Below, in pieces: positions 9,511 through 17,345 of a DNA stretch of 64,000 bases; the first letter of the stretch is position 1, and every line of letters starts with the position of its first letter. A model generated the notes under the pieces. The model was given only the letters and a program-made list of their open reading frames with translations, was not told the origin of the DNA and made no database searches. This DNA comes from Paractinoplanes atraurantiacus. GTDB lineage: Bacteria > Actinomycetota > Actinomycetes > Mycobacteriales > Micromonosporaceae. The stretch lies in the NCBI RefSeq assembly GCF_900215205.1, contig NZ_OBDY01000001.1:1-64000 (forward strand), given 5' to 3'. A program made the position numbers and the translations under genes.

Positions 9511-10104
9511 GTGCGCAAGATTCACCTCGCCGCGGCTCTGCTCGGCGCCGCCCTGACCGCCGCCTTCGCCGCGCCCGCCCACGCCGGCACGCTCAACACC
9601 GGGGTCGCCTACACCATGGCCGACGGGGACGGCGACGGCGACGTGATCGTCTTCAAGGCTGGGAGCGGCAAGGCCAACCGGGTGGTCATCACCAACGGGC
9701 CGAAGTACTACATCACCATCGACGACAAGTACCCGATCAAGGCCGGTGGCGGATGCAAGGCCGTCAAGGGCGATCGCACCAAGGTGCACTGTGGGGTCGG
9801 CGAGCTCACCGAGAAGCTCCAGGTGTCCACCTTCGACCGCAACGACAGCATCAACAACAAGACCCGGCTGGCGCTGATCGCGTACGGGGGCACCGGCAAC
9901 GACACCATCACCGGCGGGCCGGCCGGTGACGCGCTCTTCGGTGGCGCCGGCGCGGACAAGGTCTACGGCAACGGTGGCAACGACCGGATCTCCGGCGACG
10001 CCGGCAACGACATCCTCTACGGCGGGGCCGGCAACGACCGTCTGATCGGCGGGCCGGGCAAGGACAAGCTGTACGGCGGAGCCGGCAAGAACCACCTCGC
10101 CTGA
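9511..10104 (+). CDS. Secreted calcium-binding RTX-like repeat protein
   Basis: 197 aa from the GTG at 9511; the frame also has a GTG at 9475 next to the MMPL stop codon, but the signal peptide (VRKIHLAAALLGAALTAAFAAPAHA) begins naturally at 9511. The last 75 residues are RTX nonapeptide repeats of the GGxGNDxLx type, about six to seven units (GGTGNDTIT, GGAGADKVY, GNGGNDRIS, GGAGNDRLI), which form a calcium-loaded parallel beta roll. Unlike Gram-negative RTX toxins it is exported by Sec and has no type I signal. A small cell-envelope calcium-binding protein is the likely role. A hairpin follows. Confidence 0.85.
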   Translation: MRKIHLAAALLGAALTAAFAAPAHAGTLNTGVAYTMADGDGDGDVIVFKAGSGKANRVVITNGPKYYITIDDKYPIKAGGGCKAVKGDRTKVHCGVGELTEKLQVSTFDRNDSINNKTRLALIAYGGTGNDTITGGPAGDALFGGAGADKVYGNGGNDRISGDAGNDILYGGAGNDRLIGGPGKDKLYGGAGKNHLA

Positions 10105-10109
10105 CGTCC

Positions 10110-10141
10110 GTGAGCCGGTCATCTTTGGGTGGCCGGCTCAC
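10110..10141 (+). terminator. Hairpin after the RTX-like gene
   Basis: GTGAGCCGG (10110-10118) pairs with CCGGCTCAC (10133-10141), a 9-bp stem with a 14-nt loop, just after the stop codon. No T-tract. Confidence 0.6.
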
Positions 10142-10169
10142 CCCGTACACACCAATCGGAGATCTTGAG

Positions 10170-10880
10170 ATGCGACGCGTAACCCTGACTCTCGTGGTGG
10201 CGGGGGTGACTCTGGCGGCTGGATGCGCCAAGCAGCCGCAGCAGGTGGCGGGTGAGGCCTTCCCGATGGGTGGTGCCTCCCCGAGCCCGTCCGCTGTCAC
10301 CACGTCATCTGTTTCCACCCCATCGTCCTCGTCTTCCTCTTCCACCCCGCCGTCCTCGTCGCCCACCCCGTCCACGACGTCCGCCAAGCCCCGAACGTCC
10401 AGCTCGCCACCGAAGACCTCCAGCCCTCCGCCGCCGAAGGTCAGCCGGGTGATCGGGCCGGCCGGTGTGCTCGGGCCGACCGGGTTCGGCAAACTGCAGA
10501 TCGGGATGACCGTCAAGGAGGCCGAGGCCACCGGCCTGGTCTGGGCCGGCGAAGGCGAAGCCGGATGCGGCAGCTGGTATCTGAAAGCGGACGGCGCGGG
10601 CGAATCGACTGTGGGATGGAGCTCCCGCGGCGTCGTCTCCATCCCCGCCTACGGCGACATCGCCACCCCGGAGGGCATCAAGATCGGCAGCTCGCTCGCC
10701 GCCGCGGACGAGGCCTACTCCGACCTCTCCGGGCAGGCCGCCGAGAAGGGCAGCACGTGGGGCGAAGGGCTCGCCTATGCCGGGAAGGCCGACAAATACG
10801 GCAACGTCCATTACCGGTTCACCTTCGTGAACGGCGCCGTCGCCTCGCTGGTCCTCGAACACGACAACCCGAAGTGCTAA
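10170..10880 (+). CDS. Lipoprotein with Ser/Pro-rich linker, unknown function
   Basis: 236 aa from the ATG at 10170, with GGAGA at 10158-10162 as ribosome-binding site. A lipobox (LAAGC, Cys19) predicts lipid anchoring to the outer face of the membrane. Residues about 35-90 are a low-complexity Ser/Thr/Pro linker. The C-terminal domain (about 95-236) begins LGPTGFGKLQIGMTVKEAEATGL, a phrase seen in small actinobacterial lipoproteins in which a conserved IGMT turn opens an SmpA-like alpha-beta fold. Function not recognised. Its stop codon overlaps the stop of the convergent kinase gene. Confidence 0.75.
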   Translation: MRRVTLTLVVAGVTLAAGCAKQPQQVAGEAFPMGGASPSPSAVTTSSVSTPSSSSSSSTPPSSSPTPSTTSAKPRTSSSPPKTSSPPPPKVSRVIGPAGVLGPTGFGKLQIGMTVKEAEATGLVWAGEGEAGCGSWYLKADGAGESTVGWSSRGVVSIPAYGDIATPEGIKIGSSLAAADEAYSDLSGQAAEKGSTWGEGLAYAGKADKYGNVHYRFTFVNGAVASLVLEHDNPKC

Positions 10881-12217
10881 CTGATCCTCAGCGTCTCCAG
10901 CACGTCGCCGGTCTGGTCGGCGCCGCCGTCGCCCTGCCGGATCTGCAGGTAGACGCCCGGACCGCCGGCCCGGGTCAGCAGCACCTCGCTGAAGGAGACC
11001 GCCCCCGACGGGCATGCCGTCCAGCGCTGGACCCGGCCCGTCAGCCCGGCCACCTCCACCGCACGATCGGCGCCCCGAGTGCACCCGGGATGCGCCGGAA
11101 CGGTGGCCGGCGAACCCGGCACCAGCCAGCGGCTCACCCCGGCGAACAACTCGGGTGACGTCGCCGAGCCCAGGTCGGCGCCGACCTGGAGGCCCGGCTC
11201 GGTGCCCGGCGGCAGTCCCAGAGCCGCGACGTTCCAGCCGGCGTCGCGCAACTGCCGGGCCCACTCACCCGGAACCGCGACCGACAACGCGCCGCCGGCG
11301 TCGGCGACCCGGACCCAGCCGGCCGGGGTGCCGTCCACGACGGTCGCGCCGCCGACATAGGCCATCATCCCCAGCGCGACCACGCTGCCGACCGAGCGGC
11401 GCAGGAACCGCAGGACCCGGCTCGGAACCGCGGTCGTCGCGTCGTGCAGGGCCTGGGCGAAGGCGGCGGTCGACGGCCAGCGGCGATCGCGGTCGCCGTC
11501 GAGCGCACGCATCACCACCCGGTCGACGTCGCGGGAGACGCCGGTCCGCAGCCTCGACGGGGCGGCGGTGGCCGCCTTGCCCGGCTGCGGGGGCCGGCCG
11601 GTCAACATCTGATAGGTCATGGCCCCGATCGCGTGCACGTCGGCCCGTACATCCAGACCCCCGCCGGGAAGGTGCTGCTCGGGAGCCATGTAGCCGGGCG
11701 TGCCGGCGACGACGGTGAAACCGGAGGCGTGCGCGATCTCCTTGGCCAGGCCCAGATCGGCCACCAGCACCCGCTCCGAGCCGCGCACCGTGTCGAAGAG
11801 AACGTTCGACGGCTTCAGATCGCGGTGCAGGACACCCGACTCGTGCAGGACGCTGACGGCCTCGGCGATGTCGCCGGCGATGCGCAGGGCCGTCCGCACC
11901 GGCATGGGACCCTGCTCGAGCCGGTCGGCCAGGGTGCCGCCGGCCGCGTACGTCATGACCTGATAGGGACGGCCGTCGGGCAGCTCACCGAAGTCGTGCA
12001 CCCGGACCAGCCGCTCCGAGTCGGCGCGGCGCAGCACCTGGGCCTCCTGCTCGAAGCGGGCCCGCACATCGGGGTGATGGGCCCAGTTCTCGGCCAGGAT
12101 CTTGATGGCCACCCGCGATTCCAGGACATCGTCCTCGGCAAGCCACACGGTGGCGAAGGCGCCGGATCCGAGCCGCTCGACGATCCGGTACCGGCCGACC
12201 ATGGTGGGAGCTCGCAC
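10877..12217 (-). CDS. Membrane Ser/Thr protein kinase (PknB-like)
   Basis: 446 aa from the GTG at 12217. The kinase domain (about 5-265) shows the glycine loop RLGSGAFATVW, the lysine motif VAIKIL, the catalytic loop HRDLKPSNV, DLG in place of DFG, and the APE motif in GYMAPEQ. A transmembrane helix follows (near VVALGMMAYVGGATVV), then an extracellular domain of about 120 residues with paired cysteines and no PASTA repeats. This is the layout of an actinobacterial sensor kinase that phosphorylates cytosolic targets in response to an external cue. A GATAAT -10 box six bases before the GTG suggests a leaderless mRNA. The open frame continues upstream to 12370, but those residues are Arg-rich and unlike a protein. 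Confidence 0.9.
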   Translation of the reverse strand: MRAPTMVGRYRIVERLGSGAFATVWLAEDDVLESRVAIKILAENWAHHPDVRARFEQEAQVLRRADSERLVRVHDFGELPDGRPYQVMTYAAGGTLADRLEQGPMPVRTALRIAGDIAEAVSVLHESGVLHRDLKPSNVLFDTVRGSERVLVADLGLAKEIAHASGFTVVAGTPGYMAPEQHLPGGGLDVRADVHAIGAMTYQMLTGRPPQPGKAATAAPSRLRTGVSRDVDRVVMRALDGDRDRRWPSTAAFAQALHDATTAVPSRVLRFLRRSVGSVVALGMMAYVGGATVVDGTPAGWVRVADAGGALSVAVPGEWARQLRDAGWNVAALGLPPGTEPGLQVGADLGSATSPELFAGVSRWLVPGSPATVPAHPGCTRGADRAVEVAGLTGRVQRWTACPSGAVSFSEVLLTRAGGPGVYLQIRQGDGGADQTGDVLETLRIS

Positions 12218-12223
12218 GCTCGC

Positions 12224-12229
12224 ATTATC
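12224..12229 (-). promoter_or_regulatory. -10 box of the kinase gene, leaderless start
   Basis: On the minus strand GATAAT (12229-12224) is followed by six bases and then the GTG at 12217. This spacing puts the transcription start at the initiation codon. Confidence 0.5.
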
Positions 12230-12270
12230 AACGCTCGGCCCCGATCGAGGGGACCGGCCGGGATGACACC

Positions 12271-12489
12271 ATGATCGGCATGACCGCCGACGAGCATGCC
12301 GCCCGCGCCGCCGAACTGGCCGCCGAAGCGGAGCGCCTCTACCAGATCTGCCTGGTCGACTACCAGACAAACATCAACGAAGACGATCATTCCGAGGAGC
12401 CGTACGTGCCCGGCGCCGACCTCGCGATGCTCACCGCCACCACGCAACTCGCCCAGGTTCACGCCACGCTCGCGCTCCGGCACCCATAA
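12271..12489 (+). CDS. Small hypothetical acidic protein
   Basis: A 72-aa protein, Ala/Glu-rich at the start (a probable helix, DEHAARAAELAAEAERLYQICL) with an acidic middle (NEDDHSEEPYVPG). A GGGATGA ribosome-binding site precedes it; an in-frame ATG at 12280 is an alternative start. It is divergent from the kinase gene, 53 bp away. Not recognised; no membrane segment or cysteine motif. Codon use with high third-position GC supports it being real. Confidence 0.6.
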   Translation: MIGMTADEHAARAAELAAEAERLYQICLVDYQTNINEDDHSEEPYVPGADLAMLTATTQLAQVHATLALRHP

Positions 12490-12562
12490 ACGCCATTCGC
12501 CCTCCGGGGCCCGACAGGCGCGCCTACGGTGAAGGTCGCGCTGTCCTGCCTAGGAGAAGTTC

Positions 12563-13402
12563 ATGGCGATGATCCTGGTGGCCGACGACGAACCGGACGT
12601 CGCGGCGCTCTTTGCCGACGTACTCACATCCGCGGGTCATACGGTGCACACGGCACCGGACGGTCCGACCGCGCTGGAGCGCATCGCCGACCTGCGGCCC
12701 GATCTGAGCGTCCTCGATCATTACATGCCCGAGATGACCGGGTTGCAGGTCGCGCAGCAGCTTCGCGCCGACCCGGCCACGTCCTCGCTCCCGCTGCTGA
12801 TGGTCAGCGCGTCCGCGCCGCCCACCGCGCTGCTCTACTGCAACGTCGTGCTCGCCAAACCGGTGCCACTGGCCCACTTCCGCATGGTCGTCCAGGATCT
12901 GCTCCGGCAGGAGCCCAACGAGACACTGCACGACCTCGATCGCGTACGGGCCGTCGCGCGGCTGCTGGACCTGCACACCGACCGCATCGCCGGGCGCCTC
13001 AACGAGCTCGCCGAGCAGGTGGCCACCGAGGCCGGCGCGGCCATGGCCGCCGTCAACATGGTGCTGATCGACGCGGTCGCCGTCTGCGGGGCGTACGGCC
13101 TGGGCGGCTGGATCGAGCAGGCCGGCGGCATACCGGCCGAGTGGGCGCCGTGCACGCGCGTCGTCCGCGAGGGCGAGGGAATCCTGATCGACGACCTCGG
13201 TGAGGACCAGGCTTTCGCCGGTACGCCGCTCGCCACCGTCACCAAGGTGCGTTCGTACGCCGGAGTCCCCCTGCGCGATGCCGCCGGGCACATCGTCGGA
13301 GCCGTCAACGTCATGGACCGTACGCCGGCCGCCTTCGACAAGGACACCCTGAACAGGCTTCTGGCGCGGACCGCGTCCGTACAAGAAATCGTCCAATCAT
13401 AG
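12563..13402 (+). CDS. Response regulator receiver-GAF fusion
   Basis: 279 aa. Residues 1-118 form a receiver domain with the acidic pair DDE (8-10), phospho-acceptor Asp52 (SVLDHYMPEMTG), Ser82 and Lys99 (LAKPV). Residues about 125-279 are a GAF domain (PAEWAPCTRVV, RSYAGVPLRDAAGHIVGAVNVM). There is no DNA-binding output domain, so it probably acts by protein contact or as a phospho-relay sensor. Ribosome-binding site AGGAGA lies just before the ATG. It leads a set with two further genes; the third encodes a similar GAF domain, which suggests a local duplication. Signal and partner kinase are not in the window. Confidence 0.88.
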   Translation: MAMILVADDEPDVAALFADVLTSAGHTVHTAPDGPTALERIADLRPDLSVLDHYMPEMTGLQVAQQLRADPATSSLPLLMVSASAPPTALLYCNVVLAKPVPLAHFRMVVQDLLRQEPNETLHDLDRVRAVARLLDLHTDRIAGRLNELAEQVATEAGAAMAAVNMVLIDAVAVCGAYGLGGWIEQAGGIPAEWAPCTRVVREGEGILIDDLGEDQAFAGTPLATVTKVRSYAGVPLRDAAGHIVGAVNVMDRTPAAFDKDTLNRLLARTASVQEIVQS

Positions 13403-13406
13403 AGGC

Positions 13407-13670
13407 ATGTCCCCCTATCAACTGGCGCGCCCGACGTTGCAGGAAGCGCATTGCGCCCTGCACGGAATGTACGGGCCGCACACCGAAGACATCTGGCGAA
13501 CCCTGCTGTTCACGGCCGGCCTGAGCGGTGAGGAGAGCTCGGCCGCGGCGCTCGACCGGGTCCTCGCCGTCATGGCGACCGCGGAACCGCTGATCCGGCT
13601 GTGCGCGCGCAGCCTGCAAGTGCGGATCGCGGCACATGACCAACTGGCTCGGGCCCATTCCGCGCAGTGA
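13407..13670 (+). CDS. Small hypothetical protein between two GAF genes
   Basis: An 87-aa, largely helical protein beginning four bases after the receiver-GAF stop codon and overlapping the next frame as GTGA. Position and spacing indicate one operon. No motif recognised; two Cys and several His (HCALHGMYGPH) are present without a metal-site pattern. Confidence 0.6.
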   Translation: MSPYQLARPTLQEAHCALHGMYGPHTEDIWRTLLFTAGLSGEESSAAALDRVLAVMATAEPLIRLCARSLQVRIAAHDQLARAHSAQ

Positions 13671-13696
13671 CGCCATCGAGAAGTCAGGAGCACCGC

Positions 13697-14206
13697 GTGG
13701 AACCCTCAGCCTCTCTGGCGCAGCGCCGGCGGCTCGAGGTCGTGGCCGGCATCGACTTCGACGACCCGGAACTGCGGCGACAACTCGACCGTCTGGCCGA
13801 GCGCACCGCCCGTCGGCTCGACGCGCCGGTCAGCCTGGTCACTCTGCTCTCACACATCACCCAGTTCTTCGTGGGCTCCTACGGGCTCCCGCCGTGGGTC
13901 GAGGAGGTGCGGGGCACCCCGGCCGAGTGGTCGTTCTGCACCGAGGTGGTCGCGTCGGGCCGGGCGCACACCTACCCCGATCTCGCCGGACATCCCGTAC
14001 ACCGGACGAATCCGCTGGTCGTGGTCGACGGGGCCCGCAGTTACGCGGGAATGCCGTTGGTGATCGACGATGAGGTGGTGGGCACGCATTGCGTGGTCGG
14101 CCTGGCCGAGCGGACATACACCGAGGCGGAGATGGAGGAACTGCGCGGCAGCGCCCAGGAAGTCGTGGCGGTGCTGGAACAACACCGCCGACGCCCGGCT
14201 GGTTGA
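13697..14206 (+). CDS. GAF domain protein
   Basis: 169 aa from the GTG at 13697, chosen because AGGAG lies six bases before it; the frame is open from the GTG at 13667. Almost all of the protein is one GAF domain: LDAPVSLVTLLSHITQFFVGSYG, TPAEWSFCTEVV and ARSYAGMPLVIDDEVVG. It resembles the GAF half of the receiver-GAF protein 300 bp upstream. A stand-alone GAF domain is likely a small-molecule or redox sensor acting on a partner. It is the last gene of the set, and its 3' end abuts a truncated HATPase relic on the other strand. Confidence 0.85.
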   Translation: MEPSASLAQRRRLEVVAGIDFDDPELRRQLDRLAERTARRLDAPVSLVTLLSHITQFFVGSYGLPPWVEEVRGTPAEWSFCTEVVASGRAHTYPDLAGHPVHRTNPLVVVDGARSYAGMPLVIDDEVVGTHCVVGLAERTYTEAEMEELRGSAQEVVAVLEQHRRRPAG

Positions 14207-14452
14207 CGGCTCGCGCGGGCGAGGAATCACCGACGATCCGTCAGCGACCGACAAGACGACCTGTCGCTCGTGCGCCTCGACGTCCAGCGCCACCGAGCCG
14301 CCGCCGTGCTCCACCGCGTTGGTCACCAGTTCGCTGACCACCGGCAGCGCGGTGTCACACCACGAGCGATCGTCGGAGCCCCACACGCCGAGGATCGCCG
14401 TCCCCGCCCGGCGGGTCAGACGCGGAGCAAGATCTGAAAGAGGAACATCGAG
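14207..14452 (-). pseudogene. Truncated RsbW-like HATPase (anti-sigma type) remnant
   Basis: Read from about 14452 downwards, the minus strand encodes the N-terminal two thirds of an actinobacterial RsbW/HATPase_c regulator: a TAHLDVPLSDLAPRL-type opening (no normal start codon; the first GTG is at 14386), the N-box SELVTNAVEHGGG and VLSVADGSSVIPRPREP. The similarity stops exactly where the GAF gene ends (14206). Beyond that the frame stays open to 13850 but is only the antisense of the GAF gene, so the ATP-lid glycine box (GRGL) is missing. It looks like a gene truncated at its 3' end and lacking a proper start. It could still be expressed as a chimaeric 178-aa frame, but this seems unlikely. 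Confidence 0.6.
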
Positions 14453-14539
14453 ATGAGCCGTCAGGGCCGCCGCCGAACAACCCCTGGGCCGGCGGTGATC
14501 GATCTCCCGCTGAGCTTTTCCCCTCGGTCCCGGCCTGAT

Positions 14540-14566
14540 GCAACCTTCAGGCGTGCCGAGGGGTCA
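14540..14566 (+). promoter_or_regulatory. Candidate autoregulated ECF promoter
   Basis: GCAACC (14540-14545), 16 bases, then GGTC (14562-14565), just before the SigE-family gene. A CAACC-type -35 is what ECF sigma factors commonly read. The spacing would start transcription near the GTG at 14575, giving a leaderless message. Inference only. Confidence 0.35.
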
Positions 14567-14568
14567 GG

Positions 14569-15147
14569 GTGGGTGTGAAACAGGACAGCAGCTCGGGCGG
14601 CTCCGAGCGGGACGAGCAGTTCCACGAATTCGTGGCCGATCGGCGCGAGTGGCTGCTGCAGACCGCGCGGCTGCTGACGGCCGGCGATCCGCACCTGGCC
14701 GAAGATCTCGTGCAGACGGCGCTGACGAAGCTCTACGTCTCCTGGGCGGCGTTCCGGCGGGCGGACAATCCGGACGGCTACCTGCGCCGGGTGCTGGTCA
14801 ACGTTTTTGTGCGGGAACGTCGTCGATCGTGGTGGCGATTCGAGCGCCCGTCCGATCGGCTGCCTGACCGCGCCGAGGCGCAGTCGGCGCCGGCCGGCCT
14901 GGATCCGGAGCTGTCCCGCGCACTGAGTGAGTTGCCGCGGCGGATGCGCGCCGCGGTCATTCTGCGCTTCTTCCATGAGCTGGACGTCGCCGAAACAGCG
15001 GCGGCCCTGGGCTGCTCGACCGGAACGGTCAAGAGCCAGACCGCCCGAGCTCTCGACAAGCTGCGGGTGGCGCTGGACCAGCCCGCGGCACCACGTAACC
15101 CGCCTGCCCCGAACGCCCGATCCAAGGAACAGGAACTCATCCGATGA
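14569..15147 (+). CDS. SigE-family ECF RNA polymerase sigma factor
   Basis: 192 aa. Region 2 (about 20-90) contains LTAGDPHLAEDLVQTALTKLYVSW and PDGYLRRVLVNVFVRERRR; region 4 (about 115-170) contains LPRRMRAAVILRFFHELDVAETAAALGCSTGTVKSQTARALDKL, a typical helix-turn-helix. It directs RNA polymerase to a small regulon, probably for envelope stress. GTG at 14569 or 14575 are both possible starts. Its stop overlaps the ATG of the next gene (ATGA), so the membrane protein downstream is translationally coupled and probably a partner. Confidence 0.93.
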   Translation: MGVKQDSSSGGSERDEQFHEFVADRREWLLQTARLLTAGDPHLAEDLVQTALTKLYVSWAAFRRADNPDGYLRRVLVNVFVRERRRSWWRFERPSDRLPDRAEAQSAPAGLDPELSRALSELPRRMRAAVILRFFHELDVAETAAALGCSTGTVKSQTARALDKLRVALDQPAAPRNPPAPNARSKEQELIR

Positions 15148-15899
15148 TGGATCTTCACAGCCGCCTGCAGCACCTGGCCGGTCCCGCCGACGAGACGCCG
15201 GCCGGCGTCATCGAGGACGACCTGGCTCGCGGACGCCGCGCCGTCCGGCGCAACCGGCTTGTCCGGGTGGCCGCCGGGTCGGCGCTCACTGTCGCGGCCG
15301 TCGCGGCTGCGCTGTCGCTGGGGCCCGGGCTGATCGGCGGCAACACCGAGAACCCGCCCGCCGCGGCGCGGAGCGCGAACGGCGCGACCGCCGGTGTCGA
15401 GCTCGTCAGTTACACCGGAGAGCAGCCCCGTCTGTTCACCATCGACACGGTGCCGCAGGGATTCTTCATCCAGGGCCAGAACGAGTACGAGCTGGTCATC
15501 GCTCCGGAGCAGGCCAAGTCTCCCGACCCGGCCAAGCCGTACCTGTCCGATCCCACGGTGTACACCGGCAAGATCGCGGTCTATCTGCAGAACAAGGACT
15601 TCACGGTCGAACCCGACGGTGACGAAAAACTGACGATCAACGGCAAGCCGGCCGCACTGCGGTACATCCACACCGACGAGGGCACTCCGGACGAGGGGGT
15701 CACCGTGGAAGCGACCCAGATCTTCGTGGTCCAGTCGCCCCACGTCTACCTCACCGTCCAGTTCGACGCCCGCACCGGCCTGACCAAAGAACAGATGATC
15801 AAGGTCGCCGGCGGCATCAACCTCACTGCCGAAGCCGTCGCCAAGGCCGAGAAGGGGTACGCCGCACAGACCGACAACCCCAAGACCGGCCAGAAGTAG
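15144..15899 (+). CDS. Single-pass membrane protein coupled to the ECF sigma factor
   Basis: 251 aa. A cytoplasmic arm of about 40 residues, one transmembrane helix (about 43-70, VAAGSALTVAAVAAALSLGPGLIGG) and an extracellular domain of about 180 residues. The topology is that of an anti-sigma or sigma-operon sensor protein. The short cytoplasmic arm (MMDLHSRLQHLAGPADETPAGVIEDDLARGRRAVRRN in outline) lacks the HxxxCxxC zinc motif of ZAS anti-sigmas. An ATGA overlap ties it to the sigma gene. An anti-sigma function is therefore likely by context, not shown by motif. Confidence 0.75.
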   Translation: MMDLHSRLQHLAGPADETPAGVIEDDLARGRRAVRRNRLVRVAAGSALTVAAVAAALSLGPGLIGGNTENPPAAARSANGATAGVELVSYTGEQPRLFTIDTVPQGFFIQGQNEYELVIAPEQAKSPDPAKPYLSDPTVYTGKIAVYLQNKDFTVEPDGDEKLTINGKPAALRYIHTDEGTPDEGVTVEATQIFVVQSPHVYLTVQFDARTGLTKEQMIKVAGGINLTAEAVAKAEKGYAAQTDNPKTGQK

Positions 15900-16289
15900 G
15901 TTTCGGTCCGTCAATCCCGGCCGCGTCGACGGCTGCTCCCCCGTCGCCGGGATGGGCACGATCTACCGGCGTTTTCCGCAACGGCAGGATCTCCTGGAGG
16001 CCGCCGTGCACGTCATGGTGGGCAGCGTCATGGCCGCCTCACGCACCTTCGCCCCGGCCTGTGGCGCCGCGCTCTCGCGGTCGCCCTGGCCGGTCTGCGC
16101 CACGCGGAATTGCCCGGCGACCCGCCGGACGAGACAGTCATCGACCGCTTTTACAACGACGAAGAGACGAGTTGTCCCGGAAGTGCATCGGCCGCACTTA
16201 CCCCCGGCTTCGGTGACGGCACGCTGGAGCGCGTCCTGCTCACCATCGAGATCGACAAAGTGCGCCGACCCTGATCGGCGTGTAAATCT
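15900..16289 (+). pseudogene. Intergenic stretch with TetR and unidentified gene remnants
   Basis: From about 15922 the plus strand reads VAGMGTIYRRFPQRQDLLEAAVHVM, the recognition-helix end of a TetR/AcrR DNA-binding domain, with nothing recognisable of the first two helices before it. After about 16045 that frame loses sense. A frame two bases out then reads AVALAGLRHAELPGDPP and onward with good codon bias to a TGA at about 16271 (ending LERVLLTIEIDKVRRP), which is not TetR-like as far as I can tell. The stretch looks like decayed gene ends, possibly one gene with a frameshift. Confidence 0.55.
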
Positions 16290-17246
16290 TCACGCGGCGA
16301 GGAGCCGGCTGGTCCAATCCGCCAGGGCCGCGATGGCGTTCCGGGAGAGCGCCGCTTGCGGCGCCATGCTGGTGAAGCCGTGGAAGGCGCCCGGCCAGAC
16401 GTGGAGTTCGGCGTTGACGCCGGCTTCCCAGAGCCGGCTGGCATAGGCCACCGTCTCGTCCCGGAACACCTCGGCACTGCCGCAGTCGATGTAGGTCGGA
16501 GGGAGCCCCGTGAGGTCGGTCGCCCGCGCCGGTGCCGCGTAGATGGTGACGTCGCCCCCGCCACGCCGGTCGCCGAGGTAGGCGTTCCACCCGAACCTGG
16601 TCATGGCGCGGTCGGCGACACCGACTCCGTCGATCTGCCGGGTCGAGACGGTGGAGTCACTGTCGTCGAGCATCGGGGAGATGAGGATCTGCCCGAACAG
16701 GCGGGGGCCTTGACGGTCCCGGGCCAGCAGGGCGGTTCCTGCGGCGAGGCCACCGCCGGCGCTCTGGCCGACCAGGACGATGCGGGCCGGATCAATGCCG
16801 AGGCTGTCCGCGTGTGCTGCGGTCCACGCCAGTCCGGCATAACAGTCCTCGACCGGGTAGGGGTCGGGGTACTCCGGCGCGAGGCGGTAGTCGACGCTCA
16901 CCAGAACCACGTCGTGGGTCAGCAGCCAGTCGTCGTACGAGTCGAGGTTGCCCAGGTAGTGGCCGAACATCATGCCCCCGCCGTGCACGGTGTAGAAGCA
17001 TGCCGCCGGACCGGTGCGTCCTGCGCGCTGGATGATCGCCAGCTTGACGGGGTCGCCCTGATGACCGGGAACGGTCACGGTCTGGCGTTCCAGGCCCCGG
17101 CTGCGCAGACGCTCGTCAAGCTCTTCCTCCGTGATCTCCAGTTGCCGCATCCGCGGAAGCATCTCGGTAGTCAAGGAAAAGGACCCCCTCTGGTGCAACG
17201 CGGCCAGGACGGCTTCCAGCTCGGGGTCGAATGGTGGGCGCGGCAT
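16290..17246 (-). CDS. Alpha/beta hydrolase, hormone-sensitive-lipase type esterase
   Basis: 318 aa. The HSL-family oxyanion motif HGGG (88-91) and the nucleophile elbow GQSAGGG (Ser162) are clear, with His289 in GAFHGF. The catalytic acid, usually Asp in a DPLRDE motif, aligns with Glu259 (AEVFRDE), a conservative change known in some members of this family. Expected to hydrolyse short-chain esters or lactones in the cytosol. The ATG has AGGAGA seven bases upstream. It is divergent from a TetR regulator with a palindrome in between, so it is probably its target gene. Confidence 0.92.
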   Translation of the reverse strand: MPRPPFDPELEAVLAALHQRGSFSLTTEMLPRMRQLEITEEELDERLRSRGLERQTVTVPGHQGDPVKLAIIQRAGRTGPAACFYTVHGGGMMFGHYLGNLDSYDDWLLTHDVVLVSVDYRLAPEYPDPYPVEDCYAGLAWTAAHADSLGIDPARIVLVGQSAGGGLAAGTALLARDRQGPRLFGQILISPMLDDSDSTVSTRQIDGVGVADRAMTRFGWNAYLGDRRGGGDVTIYAAPARATDLTGLPPTYIDCGSAEVFRDETVAYASRLWEAGVNAELHVWPGAFHGFTSMAPQAALSRNAIAALADWTSRLLAA

Positions 17247-17282
17247 GCCATGTCTCCTTTTAGTCGGTGGCAGGAGCCTTAG

Positions 17283-17297
17283 GTTAACTGACTAAAC
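17283..17297. promoter_or_regulatory. Candidate TetR operator
   Basis: GTTAACTGACTAAAC is an imperfect 15-bp palindrome (GTT-N9-AAC, 11 of 15 positions symmetrical) lying between the divergent esterase and TetR genes. An inverted TTTAGTC/GACTAAA pair (near 17258 and 17290) also spans the region. Typical in size and place for a TetR-family site; assignment is inference. Confidence 0.45.
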
Positions 17298-17345
17298 TTA
17301 GTGACACAACATAGCTAAGATCGGCTGGATCGCGGAGGAGGTGAC

